64,000 bases of DNA, taken from assembly GCF_902859745.1 (NCBI RefSeq), contig NZ_CADIJW010000011.1:62001-126000 (forward strand). The letters run 5' to 3'. This DNA comes from Achromobacter dolens (lineage in GTDB: Bacteria; Pseudomonadota; Gammaproteobacteria; Burkholderiales; Burkholderiaceae_B). Shown one piece after another: positions 50,576 through 59,439 of the stretch. The notes below the pieces were generated by a model. That model was not told where the DNA came from. It searched no databases and was given only the letters and a program-made list of their open reading frames with translations. Numbering within the stretch: the first letter of the stretch is position 1; the number at the start of each line of letters is the position of its first letter. The translations under genes and the position numbers were made by a program.

Positions 50576-50677
50576 TTGCGCCGTTAACAATTTTTGTCTA
50601 ACCGGGAATAGGTTTTTATAGAAAAAAATTGGTGAAATCCCTTACAATTTGGTAACCAAGTTATTGGGGAAGCATCA

Positions 50678-50893
50678 ATGAGCGTTATGTGCTTGGCTTG
50701 CCAACGCATCAACCCCGGGTTGGCGGGTGTCGCACCGCATTCGCACCTGGGGCATCAGGGATTCACCAACCCGACTCAGAAGGGCCGTGAGGAAAGCCGC
50801 GAGGACCATTTTCGCTGCTTGAACTGCGGCGCGAAGTGGCTGCGCGAGACGGACAAGTGGGGCGTGGACCTGGGATTCAAACTGGCGCCCTGA
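50678..50893 (+). CDS. Small zinc-ribbon protein, 71 aa
   Basis: GGGGAAG lies before ATG 50678. Two Cys pairs, CLAC near the N-terminus and CLNC at about residue 47-50, form a zinc ribbon; the middle has HSHLGHQGFTN. The 5' region (50576-50677) is AT-rich with a TTGGTAACCAA palindrome at 50649-50659 that may be an operator. Nucleic-acid or protein binding is a general inference. Confidence 0.7.
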   Translation: MSVMCLACQRINPGLAGVAPHSHLGHQGFTNPTQKGREESREDHFRCLNCGAKWLRETDKWGVDLGFKLAP

Positions 50894-50940
50894 CGCGCCG
50901 CAACACGCCGGCCGAGAGGCCGCGAATCGCCTGTCATGAT

Positions 50941-50970
50941 CGGGCCCCTGTCGGGGCCCGTTTTGTTTTG
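50941..50970. terminator. Intrinsic terminator between convergent genes
   Basis: CGGGCCCC (50941-50948), loop TGTC, GGGGCCCG (50953-50960), then TTTTGTTTTG. Confidence 0.85.
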
Positions 50971-50988
50971 TAACGTATTGTCGTAATT

Positions 50989-51921
50989 TCAGGCCGGCGG
51001 CTCAACTGTGGCTTCGGGATCCTGTCCGGCGGTATCGAGAAGCCACTCGCGGAAACAGGCCAGGGCGTAGTGGTCGCGCCGTTGCGGCGGGGCGCACAGG
51101 TGATAGCCGCGCGCGATGGCGATGCGCAGATCGGGGAAGGGGGCGGCCACGCGGCCGGCCTGCAGGTCGTCCTGCACCAGGCAGCGTTGCAACACGGCGA
51201 TGCCCATGTCGGCCATGACGGCGCGCACCAGGATGCTGACCTGGTCGAAACCGCTGGCAAGCTTGAGCGGGGCGCGGCGCACGCCAGCGGCCTCGAACCA
51301 GCGGTCCCAGTTGTCCTGGCCGTTGGCGTGGTACAGCAACGGCTCGCCGAGCAGGCCCGCGGGGCTGTCCCACAGGCCCGCGGCACGACGGGCGGCCAAC
51401 CGGGCGGGGCTGCAGATGGCGATCATTTCGCGGCCGATCACGTAGTCGGCCTGCCAGCCAGGCCATTGGCCGGCCACGCCCGAGAGGATGCTGGCGTCGG
51501 GCGTGGCGCCCGAGAAATCCTCGTTGCGGCGGTAGGCCGCGAAATCCAAATGGATTTCGGGATGACGCCGATGGAAGTCGGGCAGGCGCGGCACCAGCCA
51601 GGCGCTGGCCAGGGTCGGCACGCTGGACAGCGTCAGCCGCAGGCGGCGGTCGTCGGCGCGCAGTTCGGCGCTGAGCGCCTCGATGGCCTGCAGCGGCGCC
51701 AGGCCGCCTTCGTAGAGCTTGCGGCCGGTTTCGGTCAGGGTCAGCCCATGGGCGTTGCGGCGCATCAGCGGCTGGCCGAAATGCGCTTCGAGCCGCGCGA
51801 TGGCGCGGCTGACGGCGCCCTGGGTCACGCACAGGGTCTCGGCCGCCTGCGTGAAGCTGCCCAGCCGCGCCGCCGTCATGAAGGCGTGCAGTTCGGACAT
51901 GGACGGCGAATGCAGGCGCAT
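50989..51921 (-). CDS. LysR family regulator (GcvA-like)
   Basis: 310 aa from ATG 51921 (ATG 51900 also possible). The HTH (LHAFMTAARLGSFTQAAETL, VTQGAVSRAIARLEAHFG) and the substrate domain (LTLSSVPTLASAWLVPRLPDF, VQDDLQAGRVAAPFPDL) are complete. Divergent from a Bug/N-formylglutamate amidohydrolase pair, which it probably controls. Confidence 0.9.
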   Translation of the reverse strand: MRLHSPSMSELHAFMTAARLGSFTQAAETLCVTQGAVSRAIARLEAHFGQPLMRRNAHGLTLTETGRKLYEGGLAPLQAIEALSAELRADDRRLRLTLSSVPTLASAWLVPRLPDFHRRHPEIHLDFAAYRRNEDFSGATPDASILSGVAGQWPGWQADYVIGREMIAICSPARLAARRAAGLWDSPAGLLGEPLLYHANGQDNWDRWFEAAGVRRAPLKLASGFDQVSILVRAVMADMGIAVLQRCLVQDDLQAGRVAAPFPDLRIAIARGYHLCAPPQRRDHYALACFREWLLDTAGQDPEATVEPPA

Positions 51922-52069
51922 GGCGCGACGGGTTCCAGCAGGGCGCGAGCGCGGCCCTAGCATGAGCGTTGGTAATGAAGGCGTGCAATATAGTCGTTTG
52001 AAAGCGGATCGTAAAGTTCGGACACTGGCGGCCTCGCAGCAAGCCCTGCACCTTTTCCGGAGTCGCTCC

Positions 52070-53059
52070 ATGTCCCGCCGCTTTTTCGGCTGTTCCGCGC
52101 GCATCGCGCTTGCCGGCGTCTGCGCCGCGCTGTCTTTCGCTGGTCCGGCGCACGCCGCCGACTATCCTTCCCGCCCCATCAAGCTGGTGGTGCCGTTCGC
52201 CGCGGGCGGTTCGACCGACATCGTGGCGCGCCTGGTGGCCGAGTACGCCGGCCGCGACCTGAAGCAGACCATCGTGGTCGAGAACAAGGCTGGCGCGGGC
52301 GGTTCGCTCGGCATGGAGCAGGTGGCGCGTTCGACCGCCGACGGCTACACCATCGGCATGGCGACGATGAGCACGCACGGTTCCAATCCGGCGGTCTACC
52401 GCAAGATGAACTACGACCCGCTCAAGGACTTCGAGCCGGTGGCCAACGTGCTGGCCGTGCCCAGCATCTTCGCGATCAATCCGCAGGTCCCCGCCAAGAA
52501 CATGGCCGAGTTCGTCGCCCTGGCCAAGGGCCAGGCGGACAAGTACAGCTTCGCCTCGCCGGGCGTGGGATCGCTGGGGCACGTGAACATCGAGAACTTC
52601 ATGATGCTGGCCGGCATCAAGCTGCTGCACGTGCCGTATCGCGGCGCGGGCCCGGCGCTCAATGACGTGATGGGCGGGCAGGTGGACGCCATCACCGACA
52701 ACCTGTCCTCGACCTTGCCGCAGGTGCTGGGCGGCAAGCTGCGGCCGCTGGCGGTGTTGGGCGCCGAACGCTCGCCGCTGCTGCCGGACGTGCCGACCTA
52801 TATCGAACTGGGCTATCCCGACATGGGCACGGGCGGCTGGTTCGGCCTGGTGGCGCCGGCCGGCACGCCGCCGGCGGTGGTCGAGCGCTTGAACCAGGCC
52901 GTGCGCGCGGCGATGCAGGATCCGGAGTTCCGCAAGAAGGCCGAGGACGTCGGTGGTACGCTGATGCCGACCACGCCGCAGGAATTCAAGGTCCAGATCG
53001 AACAGGCCCTGGCGCGCTACGCCAAAGTCGCCAAGGCCGCCAACATCCAGGCTGACTGA
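52070..53059 (+). CDS. Bug/TctC-type periplasmic binding protein
   Basis: 329 aa with GGAG 7 nt before ATG 52070. Signal peptide ARIALAGVCAALSFAGPAHA, then DYPSRPIKLVVPFAAGGSTD, VVENKAGAGGSLG, DGYTIG and VPYRGAGPALNDVMGGQ: standard Bug features. The downstream hydrolase starts 3 nt after its stop, so binding protein and hydrolase are made together; the ligand may be an N-formyl amino acid or similar. Confidence 0.92.
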   Translation: MSRRFFGCSARIALAGVCAALSFAGPAHAADYPSRPIKLVVPFAAGGSTDIVARLVAEYAGRDLKQTIVVENKAGAGGSLGMEQVARSTADGYTIGMATMSTHGSNPAVYRKMNYDPLKDFEPVANVLAVPSIFAINPQVPAKNMAEFVALAKGQADKYSFASPGVGSLGHVNIENFMMLAGIKLLHVPYRGAGPALNDVMGGQVDAITDNLSSTLPQVLGGKLRPLAVLGAERSPLLPDVPTYIELGYPDMGTGGWFGLVAPAGTPPAVVERLNQAVRAAMQDPEFRKKAEDVGGTLMPTTPQEFKVQIEQALARYAKVAKAANIQAD

Positions 53060-53061
53060 CG

Positions 53062-53940
53062 ATGACGAACGCCGACTTCCAAGCCGTTTCCGTGCATGCC
53101 CCGACCGCGCCGGCGCTGCCGCTGGTGTGTGATTCGCCGCACAGCGGCGAGCGATATCCCGCCGATTTCGGCGCCGCGGCCAGCCTGGCGCAACTGCGCC
53201 AGGGCGAGGACACGCACGTGGACGCCTTGTGGTCGGCGGCGCCGGCATTGGGCGCCACGCTGGTGGCGGCGCACTTTCCGCGCGTCTACATCGATCCCAA
53301 CCGCACGCTGCGCGATCTGGATCCGGAGCTGCTGGCCGAGCCCTGGCCCGAGCCGCTCGACCCCGGCGAGAAGACCCGCCTGGGCAAGGGCCTGATCTGG
53401 CGCCGCATGGACAAGGCCACGCCGATCTACGACCGCAAGCTGTCGCTGGCCGAAGTGCGCCACCGCATCCAGGCGTACTACGAGCCGTATCACGCGGCGC
53501 TGGCGCAGGCCATCGAAACCGCGCAACGCGATTTCGGCGCGGTCTGGCACCTGAACCTGCACTCGATGCCGAACGACGCCTACGAACGCCTGGGCCGGGA
53601 GAGCGCGCATCCGCTGGCGGACTTCGTGCTGGGCGATCGCGACGGCACCACCTGCGAACCGGAATTCATCGCGCTGATCGAGACGGCGCTGCGCGACCGC
53701 GGCTACACGGTGGCGCGCAACGATCCCTACAAGGGCGTGCAGTTGATTGCGCAGATCGGCCAGCCGGCGTTGAACCGCCACAGCCTGCAGATCGAGATCC
53801 GGCGTCCGCTGTACATGGACGAGGTTACGCGCGAACGCAATGAGGGCTTCGCGCCGCTGCGCGCGGACCTGTCGCAGGTGCTGGCGCAAGTGGCGCAATA
53901 TGTGCGCTCGCGCATGGCCGCCGTATCGTCGACAAAATAG
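53062..53940 (+). CDS. N-formylglutamate amidohydrolase family enzyme
   Basis: 292 aa. LPLVCDSPHSGERYPADFG, DTHVDALW, HFPRVYIDPNR, YYEPYHAALAQAIETA and LNLHSMP fit the FGase family, with His residues for zinc. HutG-type enzymes hydrolyse N-formylglutamate to glutamate and formate, but no other hut genes are here. A perfect 16-bp hairpin follows. Confidence 0.88.
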   Translation: MTNADFQAVSVHAPTAPALPLVCDSPHSGERYPADFGAAASLAQLRQGEDTHVDALWSAAPALGATLVAAHFPRVYIDPNRTLRDLDPELLAEPWPEPLDPGEKTRLGKGLIWRRMDKATPIYDRKLSLAEVRHRIQAYYEPYHAALAQAIETAQRDFGAVWHLNLHSMPNDAYERLGRESAHPLADFVLGDRDGTTCEPEFIALIETALRDRGYTVARNDPYKGVQLIAQIGQPALNRHSLQIEIRRPLYMDEVTRERNEGFAPLRADLSQVLAQVAQYVRSRMAAVSSTK

Positions 53941-53963
53941 ACTCGGTTGAATATTGTGTGGCC

Positions 53964-54001
53964 GCGCGGCCGCGATTGAGATCAATCAATCGCGGCCGCG
54001 C
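53964..54001. other. Perfect 16-bp hairpin
   Basis: GCGCGGCCGCGATTGA (53964-53979), loop GATCAA, and its exact complement (53986-54001). No T run; probably ends or protects the upstream transcript. Confidence 0.7.
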
Positions 54002-54084
54002 CTCCGCTTAAGTTTCCCGACGCCGGGCCGTTGTCGCTAACAACGAGCTGCGCCGCCGATTGGCGCGGCCTAAAGGAAACCGGT

Positions 54085-54405
54085 ATGGCCGAGAAGATCA
54101 TCAATGGTTTTTCCGTCGTGGCGTATGCGACACAACCCGAGGGGCGCATCCCGGCGCGCGCCTTCCTGGAAACGCGACGGTTGCCGGCCAAGGGCGATGC
54201 CGCGGCCAAGCCTGCGCCGCAAGCGGATCAGGACGAGGACGGCCAGACGCAGGATGACGCGGATGAGCCGGAAAGCCTGGCCTTCGAGATCTTCGTGACG
54301 CGCCGTTTTCGCGGCGCGGTCGAAGCGATGTCGGCGGCGCGCAACGCGCTGGATCGCGTCAAGTCCGTGGATGAGCACGGCGTGCCGGATCACCTGCCGG
54401 ACTGA
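54085..54405 (+). CDS. Hypothetical protein, 106 aa
   Basis: AAAGGAA lies before ATG 54085. The first 35 residues are a small fold, then an acidic low-complexity linker (about 40-62, QADQDEDGQTQDDADEPES), then FEIFVTRRFRGAVEAMSAAR. No family recognised. Confidence 0.6.
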   Translation: MAEKIINGFSVVAYATQPEGRIPARAFLETRRLPAKGDAAAKPAPQADQDEDGQTQDDADEPESLAFEIFVTRRFRGAVEAMSAARNALDRVKSVDEHGVPDHLPD

Positions 54406-54514
54406 CGCAGCCCATATTGTTATCCCCACTTTGTATTTGTCGAACGCCTGAGCACGGGCCGATGATGCCGCATGGCAAGCATCGCCATTCACAGTCTGCT
54501 CAAAAGGAAGGTTG

Positions 54515-55546
54515 ATGAATACGAACGTCCAAGCGCGCGCCAATCCGGCGCGCAGTATTTCGCGCCGCTCGTTGCTGCGCGCGGCGACCGTGGCCGGCCT
54601 GGCCGCGCCGCTCGGCATGCTGGGATCGCGGGTGCTGGCGGCCAATGGCGCGCCGCGCACCTATAAGATCGCGTGGAGCCAGACCGCGGTGTGCCAGTCG
54701 CCAGTCTCGGTGGCGCTGGAGCGCGGCTTCTTCGACAAGTACAACCTCAAGGTCGAACGCATCAATTTCAGCGGCTCGACCGATCAATTGCTCGAAGCCA
54801 TCGCCACCGGCCACGCCGACGGCGGCATCGGCATGGCGCTGCGCTGGCTCAAGCCGCTGGAGCAGGGCTTCGACGTCAAGCTGGCGGTGGGCACGCATGG
54901 CGGCTGCATGCGCCTGCTGACGGCGGCGGATTCGCCGGTCAAGCGCGTGCAGGACCTGAAGGGCCGCCGCGTCGCGGTGTCGGACCAGGCCAGCCCGGTG
55001 AAGAACTTTTTCGCGATCCGCGTGGCGCAACTGGGCATCGATCCGGAATCGGTGGACTGGCGCCAGTATCCGCAGGACCTGTTCGGCGAGGTGCTGAGAA
55101 AGGGGGAAGTCGATGCGATCGCGGGCGATGATCCGCTGATCTACACGCTGCGCGAGGACAACGAGCTGCGCGAGATCGCCACCAACATCGAGGGCGACTA
55201 CGAGAATCGCACCTGCTGCGTGCTGGGCTTGCGCGGCGACCTGGTCCGCAATGATCCCGAGTCGGCGGCGGCCATCACGCGCGCCGTGATCGACGCGCAA
55301 CGCTGGACCGCGTCCAACCCCGACGAGACCGCGCGCATCTTCGCGCCGTACGTGCCGGGCAAGGTGCCGGCCGAGCGCGTGGCGGCGATCCTGCGCAGCC
55401 ACAGCCATGGCCATGCGTCGACCGGCGCAGCGCTGCGCGACGAGATCGTGGGTTATGCCAAGGACCTGAAGACGATCAAGGTGCTCAGCGCCAACCTCGA
55501 CATCAACAAGTACGCGCAAGCGGTGGTGCCCAATGTCCTCGGCTGA
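54515..55546 (+). CDS. ABC transporter binding protein (NMT1/SsuA/TauA type), Tat-exported
   Basis: 343 aa from ATG 54515 with AGGAAGG upstream. A twin-arginine signal SRRSLLRAATVAGLAAP leads the mature protein. YKIAWSQTAVCQSPVSVALERGFFDKYNLKV (in parts), the GSTDQLLEAIATGHADGGIG loop and DLKGRRVAVSDQASPVKNFF are typical of sulfonate/nitrate-type binding proteins. Tat export suggests a cofactor or folded state. First gene of a five-gene operon. Confidence 0.9.
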   Translation: MNTNVQARANPARSISRRSLLRAATVAGLAAPLGMLGSRVLAANGAPRTYKIAWSQTAVCQSPVSVALERGFFDKYNLKVERINFSGSTDQLLEAIATGHADGGIGMALRWLKPLEQGFDVKLAVGTHGGCMRLLTAADSPVKRVQDLKGRRVAVSDQASPVKNFFAIRVAQLGIDPESVDWRQYPQDLFGEVLRKGEVDAIAGDDPLIYTLREDNELREIATNIEGDYENRTCCVLGLRGDLVRNDPESAAAITRAVIDAQRWTASNPDETARIFAPYVPGKVPAERVAAILRSHSHGHASTGAALRDEIVGYAKDLKTIKVLSANLDINKYAQAVVPNVLG

Positions 55547-56552
55547 CGCGCTGGCGGTGGCCGCGTTGCGCGGCGCGCCGGCCGCCGCGCATCCCTGGCG
55601 CCTGTGGAAGACCGGTGTGGTCGCGGCGGCGCTGTGGGCCGCGGTGGGCGCGGTGACGTTGCGCTGGCCCAACGTCGAGGTGGGTTTCGTTTCGTGGGGG
55701 TATACGCGGGAATTCGGCATCGCGGCGCTGGTGCTGGCGGCATTGCTGCTGCTGGTGGCGGTGGCCGGCGCTGGCCGGCGCCGGCCGGCGCGTGCGCTGC
55801 ATCGCGGCGGGCCGTGGCTGGTGCTGCTGGCGCTGGCGGTTGGGGCGTGGGAGATCGCGACGGCCAAGCTGGCGTTGCTGCCCAGCCCGTTCTTCGCGCC
55901 GCCGCAGTCGCTGATCGAGGTCTACGCGACCGACTACAAGCGGCTGGCGGACAGCCTGGGCAATTCGCTGTGGCTGCTGCTCAATGGCTTCGGCCTGGGC
56001 GCGGCGGCGGGCTTCCTGACGGGCGTGGCGATCGGCTGGTCGCGCGGCCTGGGATACTGGGTGCATCCGGTGCTGCGGTTCCTGGGGCCGGTGCCGTCGA
56101 CGGCGCTGCTGCCGATGGCGTTCTTCTTCTTTCCGTCGGGTTGGTCGGCGGCGGTGTTTCTGATCGCCCTGGCGACGTGGTTTCCGGTCACGGTGTTGAC
56201 GTGGTCGGGCGTGGCCGGCGTGAACCGCGCCTATTACGACGTGGCGCGCACCATGGGCGCGAGCGAGTGGTTTCTGGTGCTGCGGGTGGCGATTCCAGCG
56301 GCGTTGCCGCAGGTGTTCGTCGGACTGTTCATGGGGCTGGGCGCGTCTTTCTCGGTGCTCGTGGCGGCCGAGATGATGGGCGTCAAGTCCGGCTTGGGCT
56401 GGTACCTGTCGTGGGCGCAGGGGTGGGCCTCGTACGCCAACATGTACGGGGCGCTGATCGTGATGGCGCTGGTGTTCTCGGGACTGATCACGCTGCTGTT
56501 CGCGGGGCGCGACCGCCTGCTGGCCTGGCAGAAGGGAGTGGTGAAATGGTAG
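55533..56552 (+). CDS. ABC transporter permease (SsuC/TauC type)
   Basis: 339 aa overlapping the binding-protein stop by 14 nt. The N-terminal 90 residues add two extra spans before the BPD core; the EAA-like loop reads YYDVARTMGASEWFLVLRVAIPAALPQV in segments. Six core spans follow from about residue 95. It forms the membrane channel with the ATPase encoded next. Confidence 0.9.
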   Translation: MSSADALAVAALRGAPAAAHPWRLWKTGVVAAALWAAVGAVTLRWPNVEVGFVSWGYTREFGIAALVLAALLLLVAVAGAGRRRPARALHRGGPWLVLLALAVGAWEIATAKLALLPSPFFAPPQSLIEVYATDYKRLADSLGNSLWLLLNGFGLGAAAGFLTGVAIGWSRGLGYWVHPVLRFLGPVPSTALLPMAFFFFPSGWSAAVFLIALATWFPVTVLTWSGVAGVNRAYYDVARTMGASEWFLVLRVAIPAALPQVFVGLFMGLGASFSVLVAAEMMGVKSGLGWYLSWAQGWASYANMYGALIVMALVFSGLITLLFAGRDRLLAWQKGVVKW

Positions 56553-57343
56553 TGGCGGCACTGGAAGGCACGGCGGCATCCGCGGCGCGCGGCGCGGCGC
56601 TGGCGGTGCGCGGCGTAAACCATCGCTTCGAGCTGGACGGCGCGGCGTTGCCGGTGCTGGACGACATTGACCTGGAGGTGCGGCCCGGCGAATTCGTCGC
56701 GCTGCTGGGCCCCAGCGGCTGCGGCAAGTCGACCCTGCTGCGGCTGGTGGCGGGGCTGGAGCCGCCGGCGCAGGGGGATCTGCTGGCCGATGACGAGCCG
56801 ATAGACGGGCCATCGCCATCGCGCATCGTGGTGTTCCAGGATCCGACGCTGTATCCATGGCGCACGGTCTGGCACAACGTGGCGCTCGGCCTGCAGGCGC
56901 GGGGTCTGTTGAAGACGCAGCGCGCCCGCGTCGACGACGCGCTGCAGCGCGTGGGCCTGGCGGCCTTCGGCCAGGCCTATCCGCACCAACTGTCGGGCGG
57001 CATGGCGCAGCGCGCGGCATTGGCGCGCGCGCTGGTGAACGATCCGCGCATCCTGATCCTGGACGAGCCGCTGGGCAAGCTCGATTCGCTGACGCGGATC
57101 GCGATGCAGTCCGAGCTGGTGGAACTGTGGCAGCGCAGCGGTTTCACCGCCTTGCTGGTAACGCACGACGTGGAAGAGGCGCTGTTCATGGCATCGCGCA
57201 TCATCGTGCTAAGCGAGCGGCCGGCGCGCATCAAGGACGAGATCGTCAATGACCTGCCGTATCCGCGCCATCGCGGCGATCCGCGCCTGGCCGAGCTGCG
57301 GCGCCGCGCGCTGGCGTTGTTGGGACTGGATGCGACGTGGTGA
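56546..57343 (+). CDS. ABC transporter ATPase (SsuB/TauB type)
   Basis: 265 aa overlapping the permease stop by 7 nt. Walker A GPSGCGKS (55-62), Q-loop VFQDPTLYPWRTV, signature LSGGMAQR, Walker B ILILDEPLG and H-loop VTHDVEEAL are all present. Powers the importer. The next gene begins inside its 3' end. Confidence 0.93.
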   Translation: MVVAALEGTAASAARGAALAVRGVNHRFELDGAALPVLDDIDLEVRPGEFVALLGPSGCGKSTLLRLVAGLEPPAQGDLLADDEPIDGPSPSRIVVFQDPTLYPWRTVWHNVALGLQARGLLKTQRARVDDALQRVGLAAFGQAYPHQLSGGMAQRAALARALVNDPRILILDEPLGKLDSLTRIAMQSELVELWQRSGFTALLVTHDVEEALFMASRIIVLSERPARIKDEIVNDLPYPRHRGDPRLAELRRRALALLGLDATW

Positions 57344-58767
57344 GCAACGCGGGGTTGGCGCTGGCTGTCGCGGTGGCGCCGGCCAGCATGCTGGCGTGCC
57401 TGGCCGCCGCCCGCCGACGCGCCGACGGTCAGGCGATCACGGCCGGCCTGCCGTTGCCGGTGCTGGCGGCGCTGGCCCTGGCGGCCGCGATTGGCGTGGT
57501 GGCGCTGGGCTGGCAGCGAACGCAGGGGGCGCCCGGGCTGTTGGGGTCTCGGCTCGGACACCTGGCGTTGGCCGCGGCGGCGTTGTTGTTGCTGGCGGGG
57601 CTGGCCGCCGCCTGGCTGCATAGCCGCGCGCCGGAACGCGCGGCGCGGGCCGAGTGGCGCCGGGCCGGCGCCACGCTGCTGGGCACGATGGCGCTGCTGG
57701 CGGCGTTGCTGGCCGTGGCGATTGCCTGGCAGTCGGATGAAGCGCTGGCGATCGCGCATTGGCCGTTCGCGTGGCGCTACGACGCCGACCTGCCGGTCAG
57801 CGGCCACACCTGGCGCCGCCTGTGGCTGGCGCTGGGATTGACGCTGGTGGCGCTGGCGCTGCTGACCGCGGCTTTGTTCGCGCGGCGCGGCAGGCTGGTA
57901 TTGCTGACGGCCGCCGCGGGATTGTTGGCCAGCGCCAGTTGGCCCGCGCCGCGGCTCTTGTTGACGGAGGCGACGCACACGTCCTATCAGCGTTCGCCGC
58001 TGGTGTTTTCGGATGACAACCTGCTGCGGGGCGCGCGCCTGTACCAGGCGCATTGCGCGGCTTGCCATGGGGTCCGGGCGGATGGGCGCGGCGTGCTCGC
58101 GGCCGCACTGCCCGCCTGGCCCAGCGTGCTGGGCGCGGCGTTGTTCGACAACCGGCTGGAGGGCGAGTTGCATGCGCGCCTGGCGCGCGAGGGAGCGGCG
58201 CACGGCGGCGCGGTGGCGCCAGGGAAGGCGCTGTCGCCGGACCAGGTCTGGCTGGTGCTGGACTATCTTCGCGTGCAGGCCTATGGCGTCAGCGGCGGCG
58301 CGGGGATGCCGGCGATTCCGGCGCCGGTGGTGGCGTTGGCCTGCCGCGATGGGCGCGCCGTCACGTTGTCGGAGCTGCGCGGCCTGCCGGTGCGGGTGGC
58401 GGCCTTCCGCCCCGGCGCGCCGCCAGAGCCCCTGGATCCGCGCCTGCTCACCGTCGCATTGACGCGCGGCGGCACACCGGCGGCGGACGCCGATTGCGTG
58501 GCGGCGAGTGAGGCGGCGTGGGAGGCCTATGCGCTGGCCGCGGGCGTGGCGCCGGCCGACCTGGCGGGCGCGCAGTTCATGGTGGACCGGCGCGGCTGGC
58601 TGCGGGCGCGACGGCTGCCGGGCGCGGCGCCGGCCTGGACCAGCGCGGACAACGTCTGCGGTCCGGGCGGGCGCATGGAGAACACCTCGGCCCAGGGACT
58701 GGGCGCGCTGTTGCAGGCGATGGATCGTTCCCCCATCGATATTCCGGATACGCGGCGCAGGCATTGA
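57337..58767 (+). CDS. Membrane-anchored cytochrome c domain protein
   Basis: 476 aa from GTG 57337, overlapping the ATPase stop. About six spans in residues 1-205 precede a soluble cytochrome c region with haem motif CAACH (Cys240, Cys243, His244) in RGARLYQAHCAACHGVRADG and a later Met-containing GGAGMPAIP that could supply the axial ligand. A membrane cytochrome inside an ABC operon is unusual: it suggests periplasmic oxidation of the imported compound, coupled to the respiratory chain. Confidence 0.8.
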   Translation: MVSNAGLALAVAVAPASMLACLAAARRRADGQAITAGLPLPVLAALALAAAIGVVALGWQRTQGAPGLLGSRLGHLALAAAALLLLAGLAAAWLHSRAPERAARAEWRRAGATLLGTMALLAALLAVAIAWQSDEALAIAHWPFAWRYDADLPVSGHTWRRLWLALGLTLVALALLTAALFARRGRLVLLTAAAGLLASASWPAPRLLLTEATHTSYQRSPLVFSDDNLLRGARLYQAHCAACHGVRADGRGVLAAALPAWPSVLGAALFDNRLEGELHARLAREGAAHGGAVAPGKALSPDQVWLVLDYLRVQAYGVSGGAGMPAIPAPVVALACRDGRAVTLSELRGLPVRVAAFRPGAPPEPLDPRLLTVALTRGGTPAADADCVAASEAAWEAYALAAGVAPADLAGAQFMVDRRGWLRARRLPGAAPAWTSADNVCGPGGRMENTSAQGLGALLQAMDRSPIDIPDTRRRH

Positions 58768-58836
58768 CGCGCCATCGCGCGGCGTGGCGGCCGGGCATCT
58801 TTTCCTTTCACCCTTTACTACCGCGAGGCAGGCAAG

Positions 58837-59367
58837 ATGAGTACGTTGAACGAATACCTGGGCCAGAAGCGCGAGGCGGTGCTGGCGCGCAATGCGCGTG
58901 ATCCGGGCACGGTGACGCCGGTGAAGCTGCGCGCGCATGTCAGCGCCGAAGGGCGCAGCGGCGTGCGCCGCATACGCATCCGCGACCATCAGGTGGTGAG
59001 CGACAGCCCGGCGGATTTCGCCGGCTACGACCTGGGACCGAGTTCGCCGGAGCTGCTGCTGGGATCGCTGGGCAGTTGCCTGACGCACATCTTCCTGATC
59101 AAGGCGGCCGAGCTGGAGTTGCCGCTGGACTCGCTGGAAGTCGAGATCGAAGGCGACCTGGATCCGCGCGGCGGCAAGCCGGGCTATGAGAAGGTGCCGT
59201 TCTACCCGCACAACATCCGCTACACGGCGCACATCGTGTCGCCGGCCGATCCGCAGGCGGTGCGGGCGGTGCATGAGGCGGTGGAGCAGTGGTGCCCGAT
59301 CCTCAACCTGCTCAAGCAACCGCAGCCGCTGCAAGGCAGCGTGCGGCACACCCGGCCGGGGGCTTGA
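58837..59367 (+). CDS. OsmC family peroxidase-like protein
   Basis: 176 aa, GAGGCAGG before ATG 58837. The two reactive cysteines are visible: Cys81 (LGSCLTH) and Cys153 (EQWCPIL), as in OsmC/Ohr. They reduce organic hydroperoxides or take part in sulfur chemistry. Located 69 nt after the cytochrome gene, so probably the last gene of the operon. Confidence 0.88.
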   Translation: MSTLNEYLGQKREAVLARNARDPGTVTPVKLRAHVSAEGRSGVRRIRIRDHQVVSDSPADFAGYDLGPSSPELLLGSLGSCLTHIFLIKAAELELPLDSLEVEIEGDLDPRGGKPGYEKVPFYPHNIRYTAHIVSPADPQAVRAVHEAVEQWCPILNLLKQPQPLQGSVRHTRPGA

Positions 59368-59439
59368 GCGGCGGCCATTCGCGCTGCGCGTGGCGCGCCG
59401 GCCGGGCCGGGGCGCCAGGCCAGGCCGATGGAGAAGGGT

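Noticed and set aside
56977-59349. Reverse open frame of 790 codons, and a similar one at 51002-53248
   Set aside because: Both are Arg/Gln-rich shadows of convincing ABC, cytochrome, Bug and LysR genes.
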